Assembly (NCBI GenBank): GCA_963920575.1 | Contig: OY986965.1 | Coordinates: forward strand, 22,518,047-22,582,046 | DNA length: 64,000 nt | Direction: 5' to 3' | Origin: Narthecium ossifragum | Taxonomy: Eukaryota > Streptophyta > Magnoliopsida > Dioscoreales > Nartheciaceae | Shown here: in pieces, positions 44,094-56,800 of the stretch | Layout: the number at the start of each line of letters is the position of its first letter | Numbering within the stretch: position 1 is the first letter of the stretch | The notes under the pieces: generated by a model | What the model was told of the DNA's origin: nothing | What the model saw: the letters and a program-made list of their open reading frames with translations, nothing else | Databases searched by the model: none | Program-made: the position numbers and the translations under genes

Positions 44094-44244
44094 GGGCCCG
44101 TTTGGATTGAGGATAGGTATGCATAAACCCTGTTTATGCATCCAAGCACTTTTATCTGAATCTTACATAACTACCTTTGATGCTTGCATAACTTTTGCTT
44201 TATCCACTATACAAACTTTTCCTATCCTCAATCCAAACGGGCCG
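44094..44244. mobile_element. PIF/Harbinger-like MITE (151 bp), TAA target site
   Basis: The ends are inverted copies: GGGCCCGTTTGGATTGAGGA on the left and CGGCCCGTTTGGATTGAGGA from the right, followed by TAGG in both. TAA flanks both sides (44091-44093 and 44245-44247). It has no coding capacity. It probably lies in an intron of the Myb/SANT gene. Confidence 0.88.
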
Positions 44245-44751
44245 TAAATTTCTCAAGCAGATATGCTATCATGACTATCTACCTTTCAAATGACAAAGCA
44301 CATGCTCACTTGTTCAAACTCCTCATATACAGACTTATTCTGCATATCTCACGGATAACACTGTCTTGAATAGATGTCACATGTTTTTAGGGTTAACATT
44401 CTTCCTAGTGTAAAGATCCATCACAACATCCAAACTTAGGATTTCAAAGGTTGGGAAAGGATCCAACAATCTAACAATTATCGACGTATCAAAAGCGTTA
44501 GATAAAAACTATAATGTAGCAAACAAATATCACAATTCGGGGTAAATTGCTCAAAACTAGATAAAAACACTCATAGAAGCAACATGTGATTTTCGCACAT
44601 ATAGACTAATCGGAATAGCCGGAAGAATTTCTAATCCCAGCCCAACCATCCCCATTTAAGCAAGGGAAATCAAAACCCTAGAATAAAAGAAGGATAAGAT
44701 ATCAAACAAGAATCACGGCTACAGATACAGTGGGATCAAAGAAATACATCA

Positions 44752-44823
44752 AGCTTAGAGCCAAGAAGGCCTTGCGATCGCCGCCTCCGCCGCCGCTTCT
44801 CCTCGAGGCTGGTGTTGGACATG
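44752..44823 (-). other. Candidate 5' exon of the Myb/SANT gene
   Basis: On the minus strand an ATG at 44823 opens MSNTSLEEKRRRRRRSQG in GC-rich DNA, ending near a possible GT donor (gtatttc) in phase 0. The next acceptor in phase is that at 42825. GC-rich first exons are common in plants. Only cDNA could confirm this. Confidence 0.35.
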
Positions 44824-45184
44824 AGGCGGAGCAATGAATTGGGGACAATCGAAACTAGGCCTGAGAATAGGGTGCGGAATAGGGATATAATCCTAGAATA
44901 ATGGCCGCGGGCGTTATCGGATAAGGTATCAGATGCCCCTGGAATAGAATAACGTTACCCCAGAGTTGGATACAGCCTAGGTTGGGAACTCACGTGGGTT
45001 TCACGTGGAAGGAATGAATCAGAGGGTAGGAGCTGTTGGGCCAGACCAAATTGGTTGATATACGATAAGGTTTAGCCCAAAGGCCTGGCCTAGAACCTCA
45101 ACAACTAGTGTAACCCGAGACTTAACTTTTGATGTGACAATTGCTGGACAAAATTTTAAAACTCTTCTCAAGTGGAAATTAGTG

Positions 45185-45694
45185 ATGGCAACGACGGAAC
45201 GGATAGGGGTGGATATTGGAAATACCATATTCGTTCCCGCACTCCTCCGCCCATACTCGCACCGCCCCATCCCCGCGCGGATAATGGGGATCGCGGACCA
45301 TAACCATCCCCGCGGGTACGCGGATATTACCCGCAACCCGCGGTTATCCGCAAAACCTAAAAAAACAATTTAATTAGCATTAAGCCTCTAAAATCTAAAT
45401 CTAAATCTACCAAACTATCATCAACATTCGGTCTCTAAAATCAAGATTCACCAAACAATCATCAACAATTAGTCTTTATTAGAGTATTATTACAAAATAG
45501 ACTCTCTAAAATCCACCAAATCAACATTTAGTGGCGGGACGGGGCGGATAGCGGGGCGGATATTACCCAATACCATAATCCACCCCATACTCGCATGGAT
45601 TTTAAATTTGTAAACCATACCCGTATCCACGGGTAAAAAATCTATACCATACCCGTCCCCATCGGTTATCCAGCGGGGCGGTCAATTTTGCCAT
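45185..45694. mobile_element. hAT-like MITE (510 bp)
   Basis: The ends are ATGGCAA and TTGCCAT. The flanks are 8-bp near-repeats aattagtg (45177-45184) and cattagtg (45695-45702). The arms are rich in 'gggcggat' and 'ccccgc' and fold back: 'cggataatggggatcgcgg' against 'ccgcggttatccgc'. No gene is carried. Confidence 0.6.
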
Positions 45695-46278
45695 CATTAG
45701 TGGAAATGGCCAAAAATTATAAAAAATTAGTTTTTTTCCCTCGTATCGTCAAGTAAATTTTATCTATATCGTAGAAAACAATATGCCTTACTGATTGCTG
45801 TATCTCGGTACCTCACTGATCAATTTTATTTGTAAATCAGTACATGTCGTGGGCTTCAGTCTATTAAGTTTACATGTTTAACCATAATCAATCTATATTC
45901 GAATGACAAAAATGCCCTCTCATTGTTTATAATAAAATAGGGTTAATATCATTTTGGTACTCTCTAGTTTCACGAATTATCAATTTGGTCCCCATATTTT
46001 AAAACGTATCAAAATGGGGTCTATAGTTACCAAACTTTTCAATTTAGTGCAATTATGGTAACGCCGTTTGCCTGATTTAACGTCAAACTGGCCACGATAC
46101 TCAATTTACTCAATTTTGACTGATTTTGTAAATTTTGACTTTCGCTGACGTAGGAAGGTAGGAAGAGAGAGATATACGCTGACGTAGGATACTCAATTTT
46201 AATTTTGACTGGTTTGACTTTCGCTGACGTAGGAGAGAGAGAGAGGAGGGAGAGAGAGAGCACCCGCCGGGGTCGGGG

Positions 46279-46590
46279 CAGGAGCTTCGCCTGGGCGGCT
46301 GCGCTCCCGTCTAGCGACGCCTTCCGGAACCGGGCCTTCTTGAGCTCCTCCCCCCACACCTCCACCTTCACCTCCCCCGTCCGCTTCGGGCCACCCACCG
46401 CCACGATGTTCTTGATCTCCGTCCCCAGCAGCAGCCTCTCCACCCCGTGCCACCACTCCTCCGCCCCCGCCCTCCCCTCGGCGTCATCCCCCAGCGCGTC
46501 GAACACCGTCGAGTAATAATGTAAGGCCTCGACGAACCTCCCCAGGAAGTCCCCCACGTGGCTCATGTCCTGCTCTGTCATGGTGATCAG
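46279..46590 (-). pseudogene. SCARECROW-like GRAS domain fragment (Pack-MULE cargo)
   Basis: The minus-strand frame reads TEQDMSHVGDFLGRFVEALH, YYSTVFDAL, LLLGTEIKNIVAVGGPKRTG and GSAAAQAKLL over about 104 residues. This is the PFYRE/SAW part of a GRAS transcription regulator, closest to SCARECROW by memory (EQDLSH, RFVEAIHYYSALFDSL). In the parent the domain binds partner proteins in the nucleus. The fragment lacks the N-terminal GRAS half and the C-terminal SAW end. Its frame is open and continues on both sides into transposon sequence, so a chimeric peptide is possible if it is transcribed. Confidence 0.88.
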
Positions 46591-46673
46591 CTTCGCCCGC
46601 AGCGGTGGGGAGAGAGAGAGCACCCGCCGGGGTCGGGGCGGACGCCGTTCGTGGGGAACCCTGTGGTGGGCGA

Positions 46674-46796
46674 CGAACCTTCGGCGCGCTCGACCCCGTC
46701 CAGGTGACAATGATGGCCAAGCACCTCGACACCATTTACGTCTCCGGCTGGCAATGCTCCTCCACCCACACCTCCACGAACGAGCCCGGCCCCGAG
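46674..46796 (+). pseudogene. Isocitrate lyase fragment (Pack-MULE cargo)
   Basis: About 41 residues, [20 protein letters not shown] then [20 protein letters not shown], match isocitrate lyase, the glyoxylate-cycle enzyme of peroxisomes/glyoxysomes. The region covers the early TIM-barrel part of the enzyme with the SGWQ motif. The catalytic KKCGH motif is not included. It lies opposite in direction to the GRAS fragment in the same element. The frame is open from 46605 to 46853, ending in a small GAGEEEV duplication. Confidence 0.85.
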
Positions 46797-47863
46797 GGAG
46801 CCGGAGAGGAGGAGGTCTCGGCCCTCGAGGGAGCCGGAGAGGAGGAGGTCTGAGTGGAGGGCCGGGAGGCAGAGCGCCGGGAGGGGAGGGGAGGCTGATT
46901 TAACGCCAAATCGGTCAAAATTGACCAAAAACTGGTCAAAATCGTGCACAACCGGTCACTAGCCGGTTTGGCGTTAAATCAGCAAACGGCGTTACCATAT
47001 TTGTATCAAATTGAAAAGTTTGGTAACTATAGACCCCGTTTTGATACGTTTTAAAATATGGAGACCAAATTAATAATTCGTGAAACTAGAGGGTACCGAA
47101 ATGATATTAACCCAATAAAATATGTCTAAAAATAGTTAATAATATAATTAAATGTGGAGATAGTGATGTTTAAAAAATTAGTTTTAAACATCACGTTTGT
47201 TCCTTACAGAAAAAATATAAAACCATATCTAATACAAGGATATTTTGATCAATAGTATTATTAAAAGTATTTAAAAAAATTCAAATAATTGACGAGAACT
47301 GACATCATTTTGCTTAAGGTAGTTTTTTGCAAATAAAATTGATACCGGGAGCAATACTTAACAAGATGGGTGGTTTTCCCTGATATTGATAAAATAAAGG
47401 TTGCAATATGCGAAAAAATAAAATAAAATAAAATAAAATCAATCCAGTTCTTCAGCATGGTCTGAACAAATAGAAAATTGTCTCCTGGCTAATAAACTCC
47501 AGTAATTCGATTCATTGTGACAGAAATAGCAAGAACACCGTGTGATCTGAATCAGACGGCTGACACTGTATCAGCCATCCCAATCCAAAGGCCAAGAACG
47601 TCCAAAACGGCGTTAGGAAAAAAATCATGGTTTTCGCGGGAAGGAAACGCGCACGCAAACCCCCCAACTGTTGGCACCCGCGCTCGCATGTGCCGTGCAC
47701 GTTTCTCTTTGGCCCCTTCCTCATCTCTCGAATCAGCTGTTTATGATAGTACACCAAACAGCCACACGAGAACGAGTCAATAGATGCCAACAGTGGATCA
47801 GTCACATTCTCGCAACCATATATTTTCACCCTCCTTGACTACTGTTTAGTTTCCTTCCTTTAA

Positions 47864-47869
47864 TATAAA
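47864..47869 (+). promoter_or_regulatory. TATA box of the pheophytinase gene
   Basis: TATAAA in ttaaTATAAAgctgg, about 65 bp upstream of a 5' splice donor (caag|gtatga at 47935). A matching acceptor (gttgcag) at 48489 lies 16 bp before the start codon. This implies a 5' untranslated exon from about 47895 to 47934 and a 555-bp leader intron. Confidence 0.6.
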
Positions 47870-48505
47870 GCTGGATGTTTCTAATAGAAATCTCAGCAAG
47901 ACTCGATGAGCTAAACCGACCAACGAATCGCAAGGTATGAAGTGAATCTTCTACATATCTTCCAGGAATTTTCTAGATTCTATACGCCTGTTGTTTTAAA
48001 AATCAGCTTTTTTTATTTATTTATGTATCTGATGAGGATGCCATGCCATACCTTGATCTCTAGACGCATGAAAATTTGGAACTTTAGGATATTTGTGATG
48101 TCATTTCCCTCGAAATATGCATAGACTTCATGGGTTTGTAGTTTTTGGCCGATTTGCATCAGATTTGAAATGAACCCATCAAGCAATTTCCGACAAATTA
48201 TGCATATATGTCGGTATTTTATGTCCTGCCTATTCTCTTTTGTAGTTTTGTTACCATATGTCTCGGATCAATTTTATAGTCGCATTTAAATGAGCTTTAG
48301 TTCAAGACAAAGTCAATTTCTGAGTTCTTTTTTTTTTTTTTTTTTTTTTTTTGACTTGATTGAGTTGGATGAAGTAAATTTTCAAGGGGGAGAAAAGTGA
48401 ATTCAGCCATTTTTTCTTTCCATTATCATGCTGGTAGCAACTATTTTCAAGTGACCATCCACTGAATGCGATATTGTAAGCTGTTGCAGGATTTGGAGTT
48501 CATAC

Positions 48506-51500
48506 ATGGAATCACTTCCCTTTTGCTGTTCTTCTGTCTCATGTCATCAATTACGGGGTTTGAATTGGAAGCTTGTTGAGAGGAGCCTCAGCTTGAGGCA
48601 TTCCAAACCTTTTTTTCATAGAAGAACTGGAATTATATTTTCCTCAGTGGAACCTGGTTGGGAATTGGGAATTTCTCACGGAGATAGTAACAAAACCAAT
48701 AACATTTATCAGAAAGGAGGCCTTAGATTGTTAGGTTTGCTTGAAGGCCTGGGATATCGCAATGGAACCAGCATTGCAGGTGAAAATTGTAACCTTTGTG
48801 TTGCTGAAGGAGACACTAGCTTGAGAGATGTTTCAAGGAAGGTGGACGAGGTCACAAAGGTAAAAATCCCAGGGTTTCCAGATGAGTCAAGCGGCGATCA
48901 GGGTTCTCCAATCAATAGTTGTTTTTGGGAATGGAAGCCGAAGTTATCAGTACATTATGAGAAATCAGGGATGGAAAATGTCAATGCACCAAGGGTGCTT
49001 TTTCTTCCTGGTTTTGGTGTAGGCTCTTTTCACTATGAAAAGCAGTTGAAAGATTTGGGTCGCGATTATAGAGTATGGGCACTGGATTTTCTGGGACAAG
49101 GAATGTCCTTGCCTACCGAGGACCCGGCACCTTCTGTTAAGCAAGACAATGGCTCTGAAGAGATGAGTGACATTTGGGGTTTTGGAGAGGAATCTGAACC
49201 TTGGGCCCAGGAACTGGTTTACTCGGTTGATTTGTGGAGAGACCAAGTTCAACACTTCATAGAACAGGTATGTCTATTAACAATATATGTATTGGCATTT
49301 ATTGGAATGAAGATGCATTGCAGTTATGAGTAACTTGCTCAATAACGTGATTCATCACACTTTTTGTTTCTTATAGCAAGATTTTCTTCTCTCCTCTGTC
49401 TAGTTTGTCTCATTGTACATGTTTGATTATTTGGGATCAGAACAGCAAATTCCTGCATGGAGAGAGGGGAAGTTTGCTAATGTGATCCATTAAAACTTGA
49501 TTGTTTATAGTTAATCCAGATAAAACATGCATGTATTAACATGAGTACCATGCATGCTGAGATGCATGGATAGTTATCTGAATATTCAGATAAATCAGTT
49601 CTTGATGAGCTCGTGGTAATTAGAATGGCAGTAGCCCTCAAAGAAAGTCCCTTGATGCTGGCTGTAGAGATTTGGGTGCTCAAACAGCCCAGATCTGTGA
49701 AAAATATTTAGGAGAGTTTTGGGAAGAGTTTGGATGATAGAAATCTCACTTGTGTGGTATTTGGAACTCTGGCTGGGGTTCTAGTGCTTGGCTACTTTCT
49801 TTTTTCTCTGTTCAGTATCATACCCTTGTCAATAATGATTCACAGTCTCTGTAGCCATGTAATTATAGTTGAAGCAAAAGGCCATGTACAGTATAGGTAC
49901 TGTTGCATTCCACTATTTCAAGAGGCGATAAAAAATCTTCTTACTGTGTTTGTAAAGTTGAGATTCTGTTACACATGGATCACAAGAAGTGTTGCAATTT
50001 GGACAGGTTTGCCAATCATTTCACAGTAGTTATAGTACCAATGATTTACTTTTTGACAAAATCATGCAGCTGCTTCACATTGATAATTCCTGCTGCTCAA
50101 TGCGTGCGGTGCTTACTAGTAATATATATGATGCTTTGTTTCTCAATCAGTTATCATAACCTTTAATGAGTTTGTGTCTCTATACATCTCTTATCTCTTC
50201 ATTTCCGCTTGTAGGATGTGCATTTTGTTGAGATCAATAAGCACTAAATATCTTGTATCATATCTTGTTAGGTTTTCTCGGCTGTTAAGCTCAAATTGAT
50301 ATTTTGTTTATCTTTCTGCAGGTTATTGGTGAACCAGTATATATTGTGGGGAACTCACTTGGGGGATTTGTAGCTCTGTACTTTGCAGCATGCAACCCAG
50401 AACTGGTGAAAGGAGTTACATTACTTAATGCAACCCCTTTTTGGGGATTCCTACCTAATCCTGTCAGATCACCGCGATTGTCAAAGATTTTTCCATGGGC
50501 TGGGACATTTCCTCTCCCTGCCAGTGTGAGGAAGCTGACTGAGATCGTGTAAGTACTAGGTTTTATAGCTCAACATTTAATTTCTTTTGTGCTAGTGGAT
50601 GGTGTTAGGGAAGCTTTGATTTAATATGACCTAGTCCATGATATTTCCTTTCATTAGAAGCATAGGATGATTCTACACTACTGAGTTTCTCTATTTCACT
50701 ACGATAATCGTGTCAATTTCATATTTGTCCCCTAGAAATTAGATATTTACATACTTCCCTTAGAATCTTCAGTAATTCTTATTTTCCCTCGTAATCTTGA
50801 GTTCATGTCATTCACATCCCTTTGCTAACTTCCATGGTATATTCTTGGAGTATCAAATTACCATTCTTCTTCTCAGGACTACCTCCTCCTTCCTTTTTTT
50901 GCCATCCCACCACCACCCCTGCCACCCACTACCGCTATTTCCCATCACTTCCTTACCCAGGCTCCACTGGCCTCGATACCATCCTCATTTCCTCACCCAT
51001 TATTATTCACCTATATCTTCTCAAATCCACCATCTCCTTGCACCCTCTATATTTGTTATTGATCCTTCATAATTAATGTAATTAAGTCATGCATATGCAT
51101 GTCAATCGATCCAATATTATCTGAACCTATATGACGATACTGTATATGATCAACAATACCTTGAAGTGCCCTTAGGTCTCAAAAATAAAATAAAAAATGG
51201 ATTGGTTCAGATTTCACGTGTCTCTTGGTTTGAGTTACATTGGTCCAGTTCAAACTGACCTATTGTGATTTGCTATCAACTAAGTGTAAAAGGCACATTT
51301 TGCTTATTAGTTTCCTGAGAGAAGGATCTCAGAAATGTTTATGTTTTTTGGCCTATAAAAGAAGATTTTGTATGATATTACGATTAGCAGACTTTAATCT
51401 AGCATTTTTAGATGTAAGCTGAGTTGGTGTTCTCTTTCATTTAGATGGGTGAAGATTAGTGACCCTAGCAGCATACTGGAGGTGCTAAAGCAAGTTTATG

Positions 51501-52969
51501 CTGACCATTCGACAAAGGTTGACAAAGTCTTCTCTAGCATAGTTGAAACAACACAACACCCTGCAGCAGCTGCATCATTTGCTTCCATTATGTTTGCTCC
51601 CCAGGGAAAACTGTCCTTCAAGGAGGCCTTGTCTAGGTATGACAAGAAGCAAGTCATTCAGAGACAGTCAATGCTTAACCTCTTACAAAACTGTCGTATG
51701 CTTCTAAATTTTGCATTTTCTACTAGCATAAATTACCTTTTGTCTTAACTCCAATTAATTTCTTTGGTAAAATTGTCCTTAGATGCCAGATGCAAGGCAC
51801 TCCTATCTGTCTAATGTATGGTAAAGAAGATCCATGGGTCAGGCCCATTTGGGGCCTCGATGTAAAGAGACAATTACCAGAAGCACCTTACTATGAGATT
51901 AGCCCTGCAGGTCATTGCCCCCATGATGAGGTTCCTGAGGTACATACGAAATTGCTTTTGCATCTTCCACCTGCCCCGTTTGGTTTAACTTAGAAAAGTT
52001 TCTGTTTCGAAAATTGACTGATATTTGCAAAATCTGTGATATCATAATCATTCTTGACTGTTTTCATATTCTTTATGGCCCTTTACAACATTTAACAGTT
52101 GCTAGAAGACTATTCTGCAGTAATGGCAGCACTTGTGAAGAAGCTAACTCCAGCTATTATGGCAGTTTTTTTGAAGTAACTGCAATTGTTTGAACACCGA
52201 ATTGCTGTTGTCAAGAAATGATTTCCTATTTAGCTTATGTAAAAAAATTTCTGCCATAATAACTATTTTGCTCCTGAAGATCAATCTTTATGTTGGGTTG
52301 ACGACGTTCAGAATAGACAAGATAATTAGATTGGAACCAAGCGATTTTTCATTTGAGCTTACCCAATTTTGAAGAAATGTGCTATACTGAGTACAATGAT
52401 ATCAATAGACACACATCAACGAAGACTTTGTACTCAAGATAAGATGCACTAGGTTCAATATCATTTTCAGCTTGTTGAACATCTGAAGATCCACTAGAAT
52501 TTCAATGATAGTTTGTTTCTTGATATGTCAAGTTGTCTTCATATCAGCGGCATTGAAAAGTTATGGAAGGAGGCCACATAAACACGTTTTTAGTATTTTA
52601 TAAAAGTTCTGATTTATTCCCATTTTTAGGGATAAATCAGGTTCTAAATCATTTCGATTTCTTGGAGTTTGGGCTAATGGACCGATTAAAGAAAGTGAAC
52701 TATTTGCTGAGCCTGATACTCTCTATGTTCAACAGGTTGTCAACTATTTGCTGCGCGGGTGGATAAAAAACGTTGAGTCTAATGGCTCCGTAACATTGCC
52801 TCTCCTCGAAGAGCTTGAATCCATTGACTATGTTTTATCTCGAGAATTGGAATACACCAGAGGAGGATCACGGAAGTCAGTTCAAGTCAATGTTTATGGA
52901 TCAAAGTTCTCATTCTGGGATCTCATATGCTCTTTTGTGAAAACTAGCTTCACGAACCTGAAGTCTTAA
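48506..52969 (+). CDS. PPH: Pheophytinase, chloroplast alpha/beta-hydrolase
   Basis: Five coding exons join in phase: 48506-49267, 50322-50548, 51445-51636, 51783-51939 and 52736-52969, 523 residues. In the known family this enzyme removes phytol from pheophytin, giving pheophorbide in chlorophyll breakdown during leaf senescence, in the chloroplast. The N-terminus (MESLPFCCSSVSC...LRHSKPFFHRR) suits a transit peptide. The hydrolase core begins at VLFLPGFGVGSFHYEKQL. The nucleophile is Ser266 in VGNSLGGF, the acid Asp410 in YGKEDPWVRP, and the base His438 in SPAGHCPHDEVPEV. The stretch GVTLLNATPFWGFLPNP is diagnostic of PPH among plant hydrolases. The C-terminal tail (VNYLLRGWIKN onward) also matches. 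The protein is somewhat longer than the Arabidopsis one (about 484), mostly in the N-terminal part. All splice sites look normal, so it should be functional. Confidence 0.97.
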
Positions 52970-53817
52970 CTCTTGTTAGACATCCCCTTCCCATATTGCC
53001 TCTGCCCCATTGTATATTTTGCATAATTCATATCATTTGTTCTTAGTCACATTGGATAGATATATATATCTATATATTAGCAATTGTATACTTATTAGAA
53101 AATGTTGCCATATTGGTTGGGGTTTTCTTCCCCATTAGTTAAGATATGTATAAATTTGCAGAACTATAATAGATCATGAATGCATGGGCAATCTATGAGT
53201 TTGTTCTTACTGCGAGAAGAAGATCCCAAAAACCACCAGTGTTGATAAAGTAAACCTGTCCCTTATCAGTCAAAGGAGATAAAACTTCGGGTTTATCTCC
53301 ATAAAAGGTGTCTCAAGCTCTTCTCTTTTCCATTATTTCAAAAAAAAAAAAAAACAAAGAAGCTTTTAGCTCAGAAAAAAGGCAAATGTGTTTACAACTT
53401 CATAACCATAAAATCCTGTAAAAGGGGGATTCAAACACCCAAGATCTCATCTTTTAGCATAGCTCATAAAAAAGGCAAATGTGTTTACAACTTCATAACC
53501 ATTACATTTGCTGTCTCAATCTCTTCAAGTACCATTCCTCAGATACCGCTTTCTTCTCTCATACTCTTACACATATGTAGGAGATCCGTGGAGAAGCACC
53601 CAGCATCAAGCGGAAACAATGGCAGATCCGATTTGAGGATATAAATTTTCTTCCTTCAGTACAGAAATGTTTGCTAGGGAAGGATCAAAAGCCAAAATGA
53701 AGCGCACACACAGAGTGTCTGTATCTCCGAGGCTTGCATCGATTTCGATTTCGCAACTTATCCCAAATGGCAGAAGAGAACACGAAGAAATCGTTGAAAA
53801 AGGATCAGCACAAGAAT

Positions 53818-56800
53818 CTAGAAGTTTTTGGCTCTCCAATCAACTACAAAATCTTCCTCATCGTCGTCATCACTTGATGAATCACCACTCGACTCTTGGT
53901 TCATGAATGTGGGGCCATTTTGCCCTGTAGCAAAGCGTGCAGCCTTCACCTCCAAGACCTTCTTCTTTACCATTTCCACCTGTTCCCTCAGAGCCCTGTC
54001 ATTTTCAAAGGATAATAAAAGGAAGTAGTTAGGCTCCACAAGAGAAATAAAATCAGAATTTGATTTAGCAACCAAAGAGCAGAAATTCACATTTGCTCCA
54101 AAGACTCGAACTCTTCCCGAACTTCAGCCGCGTCAATCTGTCATAGATTTAAGCACCATGTCAAATGAGTAATGTATAGAGGAAAGGTTTCTACCTTGAT
54201 GAATTAAAAAAAATGTAACAGTTTGCTTCCATCCAAGGAAACCCCTTTACCTCTTCCTCTCCCAGCCGGTCATCCACTTCTTGCAAGTTATCCTGGATGC
54301 CCTTCTCGAATTCTTTGTATGCGTCACTGTGTCACAATTTTGCCAAAGGTGAGAAGATAAAAAAAAGGTAACAAGCAATAATTGCTTCTTGGTAAGCAAA
54401 TAGAAGGTAGAGAATGTGCAGGTCGGGATAGTGAAAATGTTCACAAGATCCACGTTGAGTAGAGCTGACAGTATTGATGAGCTGAACGAAAGAAAAATCA
54501 TAAAAGCAAAAATAAAACTCTCAGATATTGACTCGGAAATGAAAAGAGTTGATCCATGGCCCATTTATTCACATTCAAGGCAGCAACATAAGTCACTACA
54601 TCCCACATATACCACAATGATGGCTCCATGTCGCGGCAGCATTAAAATGAATTTGGAGCCTCTACAGGCTACCAAGAAGCTCACCCTAACTGAAAACTTC
54701 TAACCCCTGACGTTCCTAAGAATGTCTATGGACTTCAAAATGCAGGATTCTGCTCACTGGCCATTCAACTAAAATTTATCTTGTATAATCATCTACTAAA
54801 CATGAAAAGTTCTGTAGTAGAAAACAACAATATAAGCAAGGAGTCCCTTGAAGATATACCCGGTGACAAAAAGTGCGTCAAAAGTAAATCAATAGACCAA
54901 TCATACAAAATAAGCCCTTTAAGAAATGTAAATAGGGAGAAGATTTCGAAAACACCGGCTAATACTAAGAACTACTGAAACACAAGGAATTCTCTTGAAC
55001 TCTTGTATATGACATTCACTTATCCACTATAAGAGACCTTGAAAGATAATAGAGCACCAAAAATGACCTATGCACAATATTTGCATCCTTATTTCACACG
55101 TGAAAAGTAGCTACATTTTAAGCAATATTTAAACTGCACCCAAGAAATATCTAAAATCTCATAAAAAACAATAATTTACCAAGAACAAGGAAAGGACGTT
55201 AGATAGAAGTGAGAGATAACTACTTACTCAATATCAACCTTAACAGGTTCTATGCCACGTGCACGAAGGTCTGCATCCTTGTTATCAAAAAAGCCTTCAG
55301 GCAGTGCTCCTTTAACTTGCTTGGTTTCTACACTGTCCATCTTCTTTGATGACTGATTGGGCCTGTAGGACTGATGACTTTCACTCACTTCCTGGCTGTC
55401 AAAGAAGTCATCAGGAAGAGCTCTCGTTGCCTTAGTGATTGCACCATTCTCTATATTTCTCCCTGTTGGTCTAAGCAGAGTTGAAGATTGATCTTCTTCT
55501 CCTCTTTCAATGTCATCAAAAAAGTTATCAGGAAGAGCTCCTTTAGCTTGCTTCACATCTGAACCTCCCATTCTCTTCGACAATTGACCACCCAAGGAGG
55601 AAGATTTGCTTACAATAGTTTCTTTTGTCCCTAGCTCATCAGTCTTATTCTCAGATTTGAGCGCTTCCAAAGAATTGCCAGCAAGAGAAACCTCCTTCTT
55701 ACTGTGGTGATCAGATGGATCCGAACCAACTGGAAAACCTACAGACTGAACCTTAACTCCTGCACTTGTATCTGAAAAATCAGGATATATGTCAGTCTAT
55801 CAAAGATGCTGAGCGAGCAAAATCCAGGGAGAAGCATTCAAGAGAAAGAGTATATGTTGAAGAAAACATCTGAAGGGGTAACATAAGATAGCAAGCATAA
55901 AAAAGTGCATGATGATGATTCAGCAACTAATCAACGTCTGGATTGTCAATCCACAAAATTAAGCCTTCTGGGATTAATAGGAGAGGTGGTAAGCTAAACC
56001 AAACATAAGATAGCAAGCATAAAAAAGTGCATGATGATGATTCAGCAACTAATTAACGTCTGGATTGTCAATCCACAAAATTAAGCCTTCCGGGATTAAT
56101 AGGAGAGGTGGTAAGCTAAACCAAACTAGCAAACCACTGCCAAGCGCCTAAAGCTAGTCAGACCTAAAGTTAGAAGTCTTAATTTTGCTAAACCTCAAAT
56201 GTCAGCGTATACTCTACAAAGATACGTTCCTCCTAAAATTAGTTACTATCAAACAGGTTATTTGGCAAGTATGCCTCTCATCTCATCCCAATTGTATGCA
56301 GTGCCCAACCATTTTCCAAAGAGCAACCGAAGTTGGTTGGTAAGCTGCCATATTCACGTGAATATTTGAGATTTGCACATACTAAAACTACTACTCAATT
56401 CTGTGCCAATTGATGATGGAGTTTTCCTGGCATTTCCTCTATAAGAGTTCCTAAATATTTTTCATAAGGATTTTTTATGCGACCATGTTATATTAACCCA
56501 ATAAGTGCCCCATAAGTATGTGATGATGACTTATTACCTAGAAATCTAAATAGTAATAGCATTTCACAGTTACACGAGGTAAAAATAGGTATATCTGGTT
56601 AGTTAGTTTTCAGTTACCAGTTTTTAGCATTACACAATTTGGTTGGGTATCTAACCTTAGGCCTGCCAGGTCATTGCTATAATACACCCAGGCAGGGGCC
56701 TCTATGCATTCTGGCAAACAGGGTCTTTCTAATAAGTTTTGTAGACTTTGTACTCGAAGGTATTGGAGTTATTTCTGACATGGTGCACACGTAGGATAAC

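Larger units (their letters stand above)
45940..47113. mobile_element. Pack-MULE (1174 bp) with GRAS and isocitrate lyase fragments
   Basis: The perfect 9-bp duplication aataaaata (45931-45939 and 47114-47122) flanks long inverted repeats of about 140 bp that begin GGGTTAATATCATTT on the left and, in reverse complement, GGGTTAATATCATTT on the right. The arms share a phrase near 'tttggtaactatagac' and the junction 'acggcgttacca'. Inside are two fragments of unrelated host genes in opposite directions, separated by a duplicated 'gagagagagcacccgccgg' (about 46249-46275 and 46610-46640). No transposase is present, so it depends on a MULE elsewhere. Confidence 0.95.
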
